Shown here: one piece after another, positions 1 to 5,646 of the stretch
Layout: every line of letters begins with the position of its first letter
Position numbering within the stretch: the first letter of the stretch is position 1
DNA from: Methylotenera_A sp036676175
GTDB taxonomy: Bacteria > Pseudomonadota > Gammaproteobacteria > Burkholderiales > Methylophilaceae
Length of the DNA: 8,224 nucleotides
Direction of reading: 5' to 3'
Assembly (NCBI GenBank): GCA_036676175.1
Contig: JAKFDL010000072.1
Span: 1 to 8,224 of the forward strand
Made by a program: the position numbers and the translations under genes
Notes under the pieces: model-generated
Database searches by the model: none
Told to the model about the DNA's origin: nothing
What the model saw: only the letters and a program-made list of their open reading frames with translations

Positions 1-212
1 CGCGCTAGAATTTCTTTACTTTGTTGTGCTGTTAAGGGGCCGCGAGCGTTTTCAAGTGTCGGTGGCTTGGTAGAGCGCATGGCCATGTCTGGCACCATGA
101 TTGGGATTGAGGAACAAGCCGATAAGGCCAATAAACTCAAGCCCAATATAAACTGGCTAAATGACACGCCAACAGTGTGTCTAATTATCAATTTTATGTT
201 GGCAATCGGCAT
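1..212 (-). CDS. Lipoprotein, probable phospholipase D family (N-terminal part, runs off left edge)
   Basis: The first 70 codons of a minus-strand gene are visible; the 3' part lies outside the window. The ATG at 212-210 is preceded by an AAGGGGA Shine-Dalgarno about 6 nt upstream. The protein has a charged start, a hydrophobic stretch at about residues 15-31 and a lipobox LSAC with Cys33, so it should be exported and lipidated. After the Cys comes a VPDM segment (about 40-43) and then NARGPLTAQQSK (about 55-66). This resembles the region just after the signal peptide in betaproteobacterial phospholipase D / cardiolipin-synthase-like lipoproteins. The HKD catalytic motifs would lie beyond the window, so the enzyme call rests on recalled family resemblance only. 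It is divergent from the BON gene and shares the operator at 285-304, with a possible minus-strand -10 (TACTAT, 265-260). The lipoprotein call is firm; the enzyme call is moderate. Confidence 0.6.
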   Translation of the reverse strand, partial: MPIANIKLIIRHTVGVSFSQFILGLSLLALSACSSIPIMVPDMAMRSTKPPTLENARGPLTAQQSKEILA

Positions 213-284
213 GCATTTCCCCTTAAGTTAGTGTTGCGTTTCAATCAAGTTTTCATTCTATAGTACGCCTAAAATAAAACGACA

Positions 285-304
285 TAAGTACGCCAGCGCA
301 CAGA
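285..304 (+). promoter_or_regulatory. Crp-type operator G, shared by two divergent lipoprotein genes
   Basis: The core dyad AGTACG-CCAG-CGCACA (287-302) sits in the TA...GA context of the motif repeated across the window. On the plus strand a weak -10 candidate, TAGATG (322-327), starts 27.5 bp from the dyad centre and points to the BON gene. On the minus strand TACTAT (265-260) starts 29.5 bp from the centre and points to the gene beginning at 212. One site may therefore serve both genes. Motif and spacing are seen directly; protein binding is inferred. Confidence 0.5.
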
Positions 305-418
305 GAAATGGTTATGAGGAGTAGATGATCGGGTAGTGCGGTTATCAATCGTTATCAGGCGGGTGTTGATTAACAACCAATGGCTACCCATAAGATGTTA
401 AATTTAAAGGAGAATGAA

Positions 419-733
419 ATGAAACAATTTAAGATGATTTATGCCTTGCTGTTAGCCTTGTTATTTACATCCCTGATAGCTTGCTCATCTACCTCACATA
501 GATCAGGTGGGGATGTCATCGATGATACGGTGATTACAACAAAAGTAAAAGCAGCCATACTCAAAGAGGACACTTTAAAGTCTTCTGAAATTAATGTTGA
601 AACTTATAATGGCGTAGTGCAATTAAGTGGCTTTGTGAGTTCTGAAGCCGACATCGCAACCGCGGCTAAAGTTGCGGGTCAAGTGGATGGTGTCACTTCT
701 GTTAAAAATGACATGCGACTCAAACCCAAATAA
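419..733 (+). CDS. BON-domain lipoprotein
   Basis: This is a 104-residue lipoprotein with one BON domain. BON domains are periplasmic or outer-membrane modules found in OsmY and DolP (YraP), linked to phospholipid binding and envelope stress tolerance. I chose the ATG at 419 because AAAGGAG lies 6 nt upstream and the signal peptide then has a normal length; an upstream in-frame ATG at 380 has no ribosome binding site. The signal peptide hydrophobic core is at about 8-20, with lipobox LIAC and Cys22. The BON domain covers about 34-102: an alpha region rich in Lys and Ala (about 36-50), the GVVQLSGFV strand turn (65-73), and the closing GV.SV.N segment (91-97). OsmY and DolP carry two BON domains, whereas this has one. 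Operator G lies upstream, which suggests the same control as the rest of the cluster. A weak AT hairpin follows the gene. Confidence 0.88.
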   Translation: MKQFKMIYALLLALLFTSLIACSSTSHRSGGDVIDDTVITTKVKAAILKEDTLKSSEINVETYNGVVQLSGFVSSEADIATAAKVAGQVDGVTSVKNDMRLKPK

Positions 734-787
734 TACATAAAGGTTTTTAATACACCGTTATAAAAAAACACATTGGCTGTAGGGATT

Positions 788-820
788 AAAATTAAACCAA
801 GCTCGATGATTTAATTTTTT
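788..820 (+). terminator. Possible weak intrinsic terminator after the BON gene
   Basis: A 9-bp all-AT stem (AAAATTAAA at 788-796 with TTTAATTTT at 810-818) encloses a 13-nt loop, and the downstream arm runs into T up to 820. The stem has no GC pairs, so termination may be poor. It is the only hairpin with a T tract that I see in the gap between the BON gene and regulator 1. Confidence 0.3.
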
Positions 821-912
821 CTATGGCTAGTGGCGTTTAGATACGAGTCAGCAATCTCTGTTATTACCTTCGTTGTTACTAAAATATGGCAAGTTAGTAA
901 ATGTTGATTTTT

Positions 913-1665
913 TCAGCTTGGCAATTGCATAGGAACGTTATTTGCATGTGTAGTTTGGGCATGCATGATATGTTCATAATTCTTTTTGTCAGTCTGATAA
1001 CAGATACAAGACGAAGCTTTTAAACCATTTAGATCATGAATAATCACATTACCACGACTATAGCTAATCAAATTTTGACGTTGCAATGACCCAGCTGCTT
1101 TAGTCACACCTACCCTGCGTACGCCTAGCATTTCAGCTAACTGCTCTTGTGTGACGTGTAATTCATCAGACTGTGCTCGGTCTTGAAACATCAGTAGTAA
1201 CCTAGCTAGCCGATTTTCTAGCAAGTGAAAAAGGTTACAGGCGGCAAGTTGTAACACTTGGTTATAACTCACATAAGCGTAACGTTTTAATATGACATCA
1301 AAGTCTGCTATTTGTTTGAGTTGATGCATGAAAGTGCTTGCTGGAATGCGCAAGGCAAACCCGGATTTCTGTACGATGGCGCGGCAAGGTGAGATATCGA
1401 CACCCAACAGCGAGTTGATGCAAAGCATGCCCTCATTACCGATAAGCGTGACCACTAAAAAAGGGCTGCCGATAATTTGCTTTTCCCATGAAATGATGCC
1501 TTCAACAGGAAAATATACATAAGCAACCGTGTCTCCGGGCACCGCTAGTACATCACCTAAATGAAGATTGATTAATTCACAACTACCCACAAAATTTTTA
1601 CGCTGACTATCTGTGAGTAAGTTTAATAATCGGTTGCTGCCAAAAGCGGCTTGAATGATAGACAC
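913..1665 (-). CDS. Crp/Fnr-family transcriptional regulator (regulator 1)
   Basis: This 250-residue protein has a cyclic-nucleotide-binding-like beta-barrel sensor (about 20-125), a long dimerisation helix (about 127-160) and a Crp-type winged helix-turn-helix (about 172-208). It starts with GTG at 1665, supported by AAGGAAG about 6 nt upstream. The barrel has the family pattern YFP.EGIIS, L.GNEGML and CRAIVQ. The ligand cannot be read from it: the motifs are not those of classical cAMP-binding Crp, and there is no Fnr-type N-terminal cysteine cluster. The recognition helix is GVRRVGVTKAA (181-191). Aligned to E. coli Crp, Arg180 is kept (R184), but Glu181 is Val185 and Arg185 is Lys189, so base contacts should differ from regulator 2. 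A C-x-C-Y motif (220-223), also present in regulator 2, follows the DNA-binding domain. The tail after about 231 is rich in polar residues and His. Operator A lies about 145 bp upstream, which suggests self- or cross-regulation. Confidence 0.9.
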   Translation of the reverse strand: MSIIQAAFGSNRLLNLLTDSQRKNFVGSCELINLHLGDVLAVPGDTVAYVYFPVEGIISWEKQIIGSPFLVVTLIGNEGMLCINSLLGVDISPCRAIVQKSGFALRIPASTFMHQLKQIADFDVILKRYAYVSYNQVLQLAACNLFHLLENRLARLLLMFQDRAQSDELHVTQEQLAEMLGVRRVGVTKAAGSLQRQNLISYSRGNVIIHDLNGLKASSCICYQTDKKNYEHIMHAQTTHANNVPMQLPS

Positions 1666-1806
1666 GTAAAACTTCCTTTATTGTGGCGCTGTTAAATATA
1701 AAAAAGTAACAGGCGGCAAAAGAAAAGTGAGTGGCGATTCATTTTGTCGGAGGCTACAAAGTCTCAACATGTAAAACTAAGAGTGACTTAACGGTGATGC
1801 TATGTC

Positions 1807-1822
1807 TGTTCGCTGGGTAACA
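1807..1822 (-). promoter_or_regulatory. Crp-type operator A, facing regulator 1
   Basis: Read on the minus strand the dyad is TGTTAC-CCAG-CGAACA followed by GACAT, matching the strong half and extension of site C (CGAACAGAC). The left half is degenerate, but the TGT(N10)ACA spacing is exact. On the plus strand the same stretch also contains a 7-bp inverted repeat, TCTGTTC (1806-1812) with GAACAGA (1823-1829). A -10 is not clear: TAAGTC (1790-1785) is the nearest and is weak. Confidence 0.4.
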
Positions 1823-1860
1823 GAACAGATAATAGTTCAGTTCTCAATAGGAATAGGGCT

Positions 1861-1878
1861 TATGTGCGCTAACAGACT
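1861..1878 (+). promoter_or_regulatory. Partial operator B (half-site with shortened spacer)
   Basis: TATGTGCG (1861-1868) is identical to the left half of sites C and D, and a CAGAC element follows only 4 bases later (1873-1877). It looks like the full motif with the inner part of the right half (the CGAA/CGCA bases) missing. It could be a low-affinity half-site or a decayed copy; binding is doubtful. Confidence 0.25.
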
Positions 1879-1903
1879 GAAAATATAAAGCAATAACATA
1901 GGC

Positions 1904-1946
1904 TATGTGCGTTACCGAACAGACCTATGAGGTTCAAGCGTATATT
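1904..1946 (+). promoter_or_regulatory. Operator C and predicted promoter of the DUF1269-like gene
   Basis: TATGTGCG-TTAC-CGAACAGAC (1904-1924) is the best match to the window consensus. The dyad core is 1906-1921. A -10-like TATATT (1941-1946) begins 27.5 bp from the dyad centre, so transcription would start near 1953 with a leader of about 36 nt and the dyad centred close to -40. This is the geometry of a class II Crp-activated promoter. There is no good TTGACA-like -35, which fits dependence on an activator. Confidence 0.5.
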
Positions 1947-1988
1947 TTTTGGTTAAGTTTTTTTATTTAACATTTAAAGAGAGCCAAC

Positions 1989-2474
1989 ATGACGCCTAAG
2001 TTAAAATTTTTACTACCAGATATTGCAACAGCCAACCAAGTAGCTAGTTCGTTAATACTTGCCAGAATAGATAATGAAAATATAAGTTTTTTAGGAAAGC
2101 CAGGCACCGATTTTGGCCAGTTGCAAGGTGCAGGTATCACTAAAAGCCCTAAGATAATTAACGATGGGGAAGTTGACGGAAGAGGGATTTTGATAGGCGC
2201 TGTGATTGGTTTGTTAACGGGTCTATGTATACATTACATTGACCCAGGAATAGCCAATTCGATGGGGATACACTGGATAACCGTTGTTGCGATTGCCAGC
2301 CTGATAGGTGCATTTGCTTTTGCGGCTTTGTATGGAGTTAATTTTTTTGGGGCTGAATTTAAAAAATATAGAGACAAAATAGAGAGTGGTGCAATCCTCA
2401 TGATTGTGACGGCTCCTTTTCAGCGTGCAAATGAAATCCGTTTAATCGTGAATAAATCCTATCTAAAATATTAA
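1989..2474 (+). CDS. DUF1269-like two-helix membrane protein
   Basis: This 161-residue protein starts at ATG 1989 with AAAGAGAG 5-6 nt upstream. An N-terminal soluble part (about 3-60) carries KFLLPDIATA and LILARIDNENISFLGKPGT, which resembles small beta/alpha DUF1269-type stress proteins of betaproteobacteria. Two membrane helices follow: about 67-84, glycine-rich with a GxxxG-like pattern, and about 96-120, rich in Ala and Gly. A C-terminal soluble segment (about 121-161) ends with AILMIVTAPFQRANEIRLIV, which looks like a second strand-helix unit pairing with the N-terminal one. Biochemical function is unknown for the family. Glycine-rich paired helices in such proteins are often linked to stress, but that is association only. 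Operators B and C lie upstream. No intrinsic terminator for this strand is evident. Confidence 0.75.
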   Translation: MTPKLKFLLPDIATANQVASSLILARIDNENISFLGKPGTDFGQLQGAGITKSPKIINDGEVDGRGILIGAVIGLLTGLCIHYIDPGIANSMGIHWITVVAIASLIGAFAFAALYGVNFFGAEFKKYRDKIESGAILMIVTAPFQRANEIRLIVNKSYLKY

Positions 2475-2495
2475 TTGACTTTAATTTAGGCATAT

Positions 2496-2521
2496 AAAAA
2501 AGGCTCTCATTTCTGAGAGCC
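2496..2521 (-). terminator. Intrinsic terminator of the GGDEF-EAL gene
   Basis: A perfect 8-bp GC-rich stem (GGCTCTCA 2502-2509 with TGAGAGCC 2514-2521) has a 4-nt loop. On the minus strand it is followed directly by six T (complement of 2496-2501). It is about 75 nt past the stop of the minus-strand gene and is a textbook Rho-independent terminator for that strand. On the plus strand there is no T tract after it. Confidence 0.9.
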
Positions 2522-2523
2522 AA

Positions 2524-2544
2524 CCACGCTAAGGGAGAACGTGG
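2524..2544 (-). other. Second hairpin in the GGDEF-EAL 3' untranslated region
   Basis: CCACG (2524-2528) pairs with CGTGG (2540-2544) around an 11-nt purine-rich loop. In the minus-strand transcript it lies just before the terminator hairpin, so the 3' end would carry two adjacent stem-loops. It may stabilise the message or form a small 3'-derived RNA; nothing more can be read from the sequence. Confidence 0.35.
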
Positions 2545-2596
2545 GGTGATGCTAAAGTAAAGTAAAATGCAGGTCTACAAAGGGCAGCATGCTCTT

Positions 2597-4441
2597 CTAA
2601 TGAGTGACTTCTAAAAATAATTCAGTATCTGCAAGCATGCTTGCACATTGCTCACCGGTTAAGGCCGGGCTAAAAAAGTTACCTTGACCTCCGTGGCATT
2701 GTTGGCTTTTCAAAAAATCCAGCTGCATTTTATTCTCTACTCCCTTCGCAATCACTTTTAGCTTCAGTTTATGCCCAATGCTAATGATGGCAGAAAGAAT
2801 AATGTCATCATCCACAGCTGACATTATTTGATGTACAAATGATTGATCGATCTTTAACGCGTCAATAGGAAATAGCTGCAGGTAACTAAGGCTCGAGTAA
2901 CCGGTGCCAAAATCGTCCACGGAGAGTTTGAGTCCCATTTTCTTCAGGTCGTGCAATATTGTCATGCTGTTGTTTGCATCCCGCATCAACGCGCTTTCGG
3001 TAATTTCTAATTCCAGAAAGTGTGCTGGTAGTTGCGTTTCAATTAATATCGCACGTACACTTTCTACAAAGTCTTTATGCAGAAACTCTTTTTCAGAAAC
3101 ATTCACTGCAATAGTAATGGGCGGTATTCCGCTATTCATCCACTGTTTAGCTTGATAGCAAGCTTCACGTAGCACCCAGCGGCCAATCGCCACAATCAAG
3201 CCACAATCTGCTGCAATCGCAAGGAAATCCAAAGGCAGCACTTCACCCCATTCGACATGATGCCATCGCAGCAAGACCTCTACCTCAGTTATTTGGTTTG
3301 TTACCAGATTCACTTTAGGTTGATAACGCAGCGTAAATTGCTGGTGTTCTAGTGCGGAACGCAGTCCAGCCTCAATATTCATACGCTGTATTGATTGTAT
3401 GTTCATGGCATTTTTAAAGAACTGGTAATTATCTCGCCCTTTTTGTTTGGCAAAATACATGGCGATATCTGCGTTTTTAATCAGTGTTTCTGCATCCAAA
3501 CCGTCGTTAGGGAATACGCTAATACCAATGCTAGAGCTAATATGCAATGGAGGGCACCCCCCTAGCTTATGTGCGGGCTTAAATTCTTCCAGGATTTTTT
3601 CAGCTGTTAGGGCAGCGTCTTGTCCATTTTTGTTATCTGCTAACAAGACAATAAATTCGTCTCCGCCTTGGCGGCTGACTGTGTCAGAGCTTCTGACACA
3701 GCGGAGCAGACGTTGACCAATCGATTGTAATAATTTATCACCTACCGCATGCCCTAAGGAATCGTTGATATGCTTAAAATTATCCAGATCCAAAAAAAGC
3801 ACACTTAATTGCGTACGATGCCGTTTAGCAAAAGCGACGGCTTGCGTTATGCGGTCATTGAGCAATACGCGGTTGGGCAGGTTAGTTAAAAAATCATGTT
3901 GTGCCAAGTGTGCCATCTTGGAGGACATGGCTTTGGTCCTAGTTACGTCGTGAAATACCACCACTACTCCGGTCAGTTGACCATTGCTGCTGTAAATGGG
4001 TGAAGCAGAATCTTCAATAGCCACTTCGCTGCCATCGCGCTTTACTAATACCGTATCCGGTGCAATGCCACTGGGTTTATTGGTTTGCAACACCATACTC
4101 ACTGGATCGCAGCTTGCCTCGCGTGTTAATCCATTAATAATTTTAAATATCTGGTTGCTCGGTTTGCCGTTGGCTTCTTCACGCGACCAGCCGGTAATTT
4201 TTTCAGCAGCAATATTCAAGTAATCAATATTGCCTTTAGTGTCGGTACAGAAAACGGCATCACTAATGGAGTTAAGGGCAATTTCTGCACGAGTTTTCTC
4301 TCTATACCTGGCTGCATCAATAACGACTGATTGCTCTGGTAATACTGCGTCGGTTTTTTTAGTTTTGTCGGTGGGTTGCACACCCAAATTCGCTTTAGTC
4401 ACAGCGAATTTGCTAATATTCTTTTTAGCTTGATTAGCCAT
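2597..4441 (-). CDS. PAS-GGDEF-EAL cyclic-di-GMP enzyme with an altered EAL active site
   Basis: This 614-residue protein has no membrane helix and is probably cytoplasmic. Residues 1-50 are charged and look disordered; a PAS domain follows (about 53-168, with FCTDTKGNIDYLN and AAEKITGWSREE), then GGDEF (about 175-345) and EAL (about 355-608). The diguanylate cyclase part is intact: metal-binding D218 in LDLDNFKHIND, GGDEF at 259-263, and an RxxD inhibitory site at 250-253, exactly 5 residues before it. In the EAL domain the signature is EVL (388-390), and N447, E479, D509, D510, K530 and Q586 are in place. The position of the proposed general-base Glu (E352 of RocR) is K566, in AKGVE where AEGVE is usual. 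I infer c-di-GMP synthesis with weak or absent hydrolysis; the EAL domain may instead bind c-di-GMP. The ligand of the PAS domain is unknown. Only a weak AGAAAG precedes the ATG. Operator D and a CATAAT -10 lie upstream. Confidence 0.92.
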   Translation of the reverse strand: MANQAKKNISKFAVTKANLGVQPTDKTKKTDAVLPEQSVVIDAARYREKTRAEIALNSISDAVFCTDTKGNIDYLNIAAEKITGWSREEANGKPSNQIFKIINGLTREASCDPVSMVLQTNKPSGIAPDTVLVKRDGSEVAIEDSASPIYSSNGQLTGVVVVFHDVTRTKAMSSKMAHLAQHDFLTNLPNRVLLNDRITQAVAFAKRHRTQLSVLFLDLDNFKHINDSLGHAVGDKLLQSIGQRLLRCVRSSDTVSRQGGDEFIVLLADNKNGQDAALTAEKILEEFKPAHKLGGCPPLHISSSIGISVFPNDGLDAETLIKNADIAMYFAKQKGRDNYQFFKNAMNIQSIQRMNIEAGLRSALEHQQFTLRYQPKVNLVTNQITEVEVLLRWHHVEWGEVLPLDFLAIAADCGLIVAIGRWVLREACYQAKQWMNSGIPPITIAVNVSEKEFLHKDFVESVRAILIETQLPAHFLELEITESALMRDANNSMTILHDLKKMGLKLSVDDFGTGYSSLSYLQLFPIDALKIDQSFVHQIMSAVDDDIILSAIISIGHKLKLKVIAKGVENKMQLDFLKSQQCHGGQGNFFSPALTGEQCASMLADTELFLEVTH

Positions 4442-4486
4442 CAGATATAAACTTTCTACTGTATGTAAATAATTATTAGTGCATTA

Positions 4487-4530
4487 ATTATGCGCGATCA
4501 CATAAGCATGTCTGTGCACCAACGCACATA
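4487..4530 (-). promoter_or_regulatory. Operator D and predicted promoter of the GGDEF-EAL gene
   Basis: On the minus strand TATGTGCG-TTGG-TGCACAGACAT (4530-4508) matches site C in its whole left half and in the ACAGAC extension. The dyad core is 4528-4513. CATAAT (4492-4487), five of six bases of the sigma70 -10 consensus, starts 28.5 bp from the dyad centre. Transcription would start near 4480, giving a leader of about 39 nt. The site lies in the 148-bp gap after regulator 2; I see no terminator there, so read-through from regulator 2 is also possible. Confidence 0.55.
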
Positions 4531-4589
4531 TACAGATATTTAAGACGTGGTTTAAAAGTTTAGATTTTTAGTGCAGATGGTATTGCTGA

Positions 4590-5315
4590 TTACTTGGCAA
4601 TGCCATGGAGTGACGGCAGTAAGCGCTCGAACTCGACTTTTACAACGTCGTAACATTCGCAGGCTCTTTTCTCTAGCATGGGTCGATCGGTGACCTTGAT
4701 GTGGCCACGGCTGTATTTAATTAAATTAGCAGCTTGTAATTTGCGTGCCGCTTCGGTAACGCCTTCTCGACGGACTCCCAGCATATTGGCAATAAGTTCT
4801 TGCGTCATCGTGATTTCGTTACTCGCAAGGCGATCTAAACTGAGCAATAGCCAACGGCATAATTGTTGTTCTACTGAATGATGCCGGTTGCACACGGCCG
4901 TTTGTGCCATTTGCGTAATCAATGCCTGGGTGTATCGCAATAGTAGCCTTTGTACTGGGCCGGCACGGTTGAATTCAGATTTTAATAAGTCGCCTTTTAA
5001 ACGGTAACCCTCGCCAGCACTTTGGACAACGGCGCGGCTTGGTGTTGTTTCACCCCCCATAAAAAGGGAAATTCCCAGTATGCCCTCATTGCCTACGATC
5101 GCAATCTCTGCAGATGCGCCATTTTCCATCACATATAGCAGCGAAATAATACTGGTGGTGGGAAAATAGACATATTTTAATTGTTGGCCAGACTCATACA
5201 GTACTTGGCCCAAAGGCAATTTAACGAACTCAAGGCTCGGAGATAAGCGGTCGTAATCAGTTGCCAACAACGCATCAAGTAAATGGTTTTGTCGCGGGTC
5301 AGGCAAGGCGCTCAT
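4590..5315 (-). CDS. Crp/Fnr-family transcriptional regulator (regulator 2)
   Basis: This 241-residue protein has a cyclic-nucleotide-binding-like barrel (about 20-118, with YVYFPTTSIISLL, VGNEGILG and SRAVVQS), a dimerisation helix (about 120-155) and a Crp-type winged helix (about 168-206). The recognition helix is GVRREGVTEAA (180-190). Against E. coli Crp, Arg180 and Glu181 are kept (R183, E184), while Arg185 is Glu188. It ends with C-x-C-Y (219-222) and an amphipathic helix, as is usual for this subgroup. The ligand is unknown; neither an Fnr-type cysteine cluster nor a clear cAMP pocket is visible. The ATG at 5315 has only a weak GAGAAAG upstream. It is similar in architecture to regulator 1 but clearly diverged, so they are paralogues rather than a recent duplication. 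Operator E and a good -10 precede it. Its preserved Arg-Glu pair makes it the better candidate for binding the window-wide motif. Confidence 0.92.
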   Translation of the reverse strand: MSALPDPRQNHLLDALLATDYDRLSPSLEFVKLPLGQVLYESGQQLKYVYFPTTSIISLLYVMENGASAEIAIVGNEGILGISLFMGGETTPSRAVVQSAGEGYRLKGDLLKSEFNRAGPVQRLLLRYTQALITQMAQTAVCNRHHSVEQQLCRWLLLSLDRLASNEITMTQELIANMLGVRREGVTEAARKLQAANLIKYSRGHIKVTDRPMLEKRACECYDVVKVEFERLLPSLHGIAK

Positions 5316-5351
5316 GTGTAGCTTTCTCAGTATAAAAGGGCTTAATCTCTT

Positions 5352-5394
5352 ATTGTATTGGCTATTTTATGCGCTGTATGTTCGTTAAGCAACT
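5352..5394 (-). promoter_or_regulatory. Operator E and predicted promoter of regulator 2
   Basis: On the minus strand the dyad reads AGTTGC-TTAA-CGAACA (5394-5379). The right half is the consensus and the left half is weak. TACAAT (5357-5352), five of six bases of the -10 consensus, begins 29.5 bp from the dyad centre, the same spacing as at site F. Transcription would start near 5345 with a leader of about 30 nt. This would allow regulator 2 to control its own gene. Confidence 0.45.
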
Positions 5395-5567
5395 TATAGA
5401 AAAAAGCTTCAGCAACGAAAATTCCACTATGGCGATCATTTTATTCGACGCAATCATCACGCATGCTTTATGAGTGTAATAGCTTTAGCACGATGGGTTG
5501 GGTGAGCATGACAATTTGAATGTCTGCCTTATCAATCGCTTAATCTACGCCAATAAAAATTTACGCT

Positions 5568-5612
5568 TATGTACGATAACGAACAAAGTAAAGTGAGTTA
5601 ATCACTTAAGAT
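5568..5612 (+). promoter_or_regulatory. Operator F and predicted promoter of the lipoprotein/DUF3309 operon
   Basis: TATGTACG-ATAA-CGAACA (5568-5585) agrees with site C at 16 of 21 aligned positions. The dyad core is 5570-5585. TAAGAT (5607-5612) begins 29.5 bp from the dyad centre and is a moderate -10. A start near 5619 would give a leader of about 28 nt before the ATG at 5647. No similar site lies before the second pair of genes, so this promoter probably serves all five genes downstream. Confidence 0.5.
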
Positions 5613-5646
5613 TGGTTACTTATTGATAAAAATACAAGGACTTAAT

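Larger units (their letters stand above)
1666..1988. other. Divergent regulatory gap between regulator 1 and the DUF1269-like gene
   Basis: No coding potential is seen in this 323-bp gap. It holds three copies of the window-wide operator motif: site A (1807-1822), partial site B (1861-1878) and site C (1904-1924). Next to the start of regulator 1 I see only its ribosome binding site. The stretch 1680-1780 shows nothing recognisable. Confidence 0.6.
5316..5646. other. Divergent regulatory gap between regulator 2 and the lipoprotein/DUF3309 operon
   Basis: This 331-bp gap holds operator E near the regulator end and operator F near the operon end. The 170 bp between them (about 5396-5566) show no gene. 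The longest ATG-started frame there, at 5430, is only 14 codons and has no ribosome binding site. I see no hairpin or repeat in that stretch. Confidence 0.6.

Noticed and set aside
380..418. Upstream in-frame ATG at 380 as the start of the BON lipoprotein
   Set aside because: It has no ribosome binding site and adds 13 residues before a complete signal peptide; the ATG at 419 has AAAGGAG at proper spacing.
1328..1522. Plus-strand frame opposite regulator 1, and similarly 4678-4881 opposite regulator 2
   Set aside because: Antisense shadows of well-recognised Crp/Fnr genes.
2502..2521. The GGCTCTCA hairpin as a terminator for the plus-strand DUF1269-like gene
   Set aside because: On the plus strand the T tract is missing after the stem; the six-T tract exists only on the minus strand.
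2904..4433. Several plus-strand frames of 62-89 codons opposite the GGDEF-EAL gene
   Set aside because: They lie inside a gene whose domains are unambiguous, have no ribosome sites and show no domain or signal features.
209..5466. Apparent excess of GCATGC hexamers across the window
   Set aside because: They fall in unrelated contexts, mostly coding, with no shared flanks beyond the hexamer; probably chance.
5430..5474. Short ATG-started frame of 14 codons in the regulator 2 gap
   Set aside because: Too short, no ribosome site, no recognisable feature.
5623..5646. TTG at 5623 as the start of lipoprotein copy 1
   Set aside because: The ATG at 5647 has the ribosome site and the start context shared with copy 2, and the predicted transcript would begin only a few bases before 5623.
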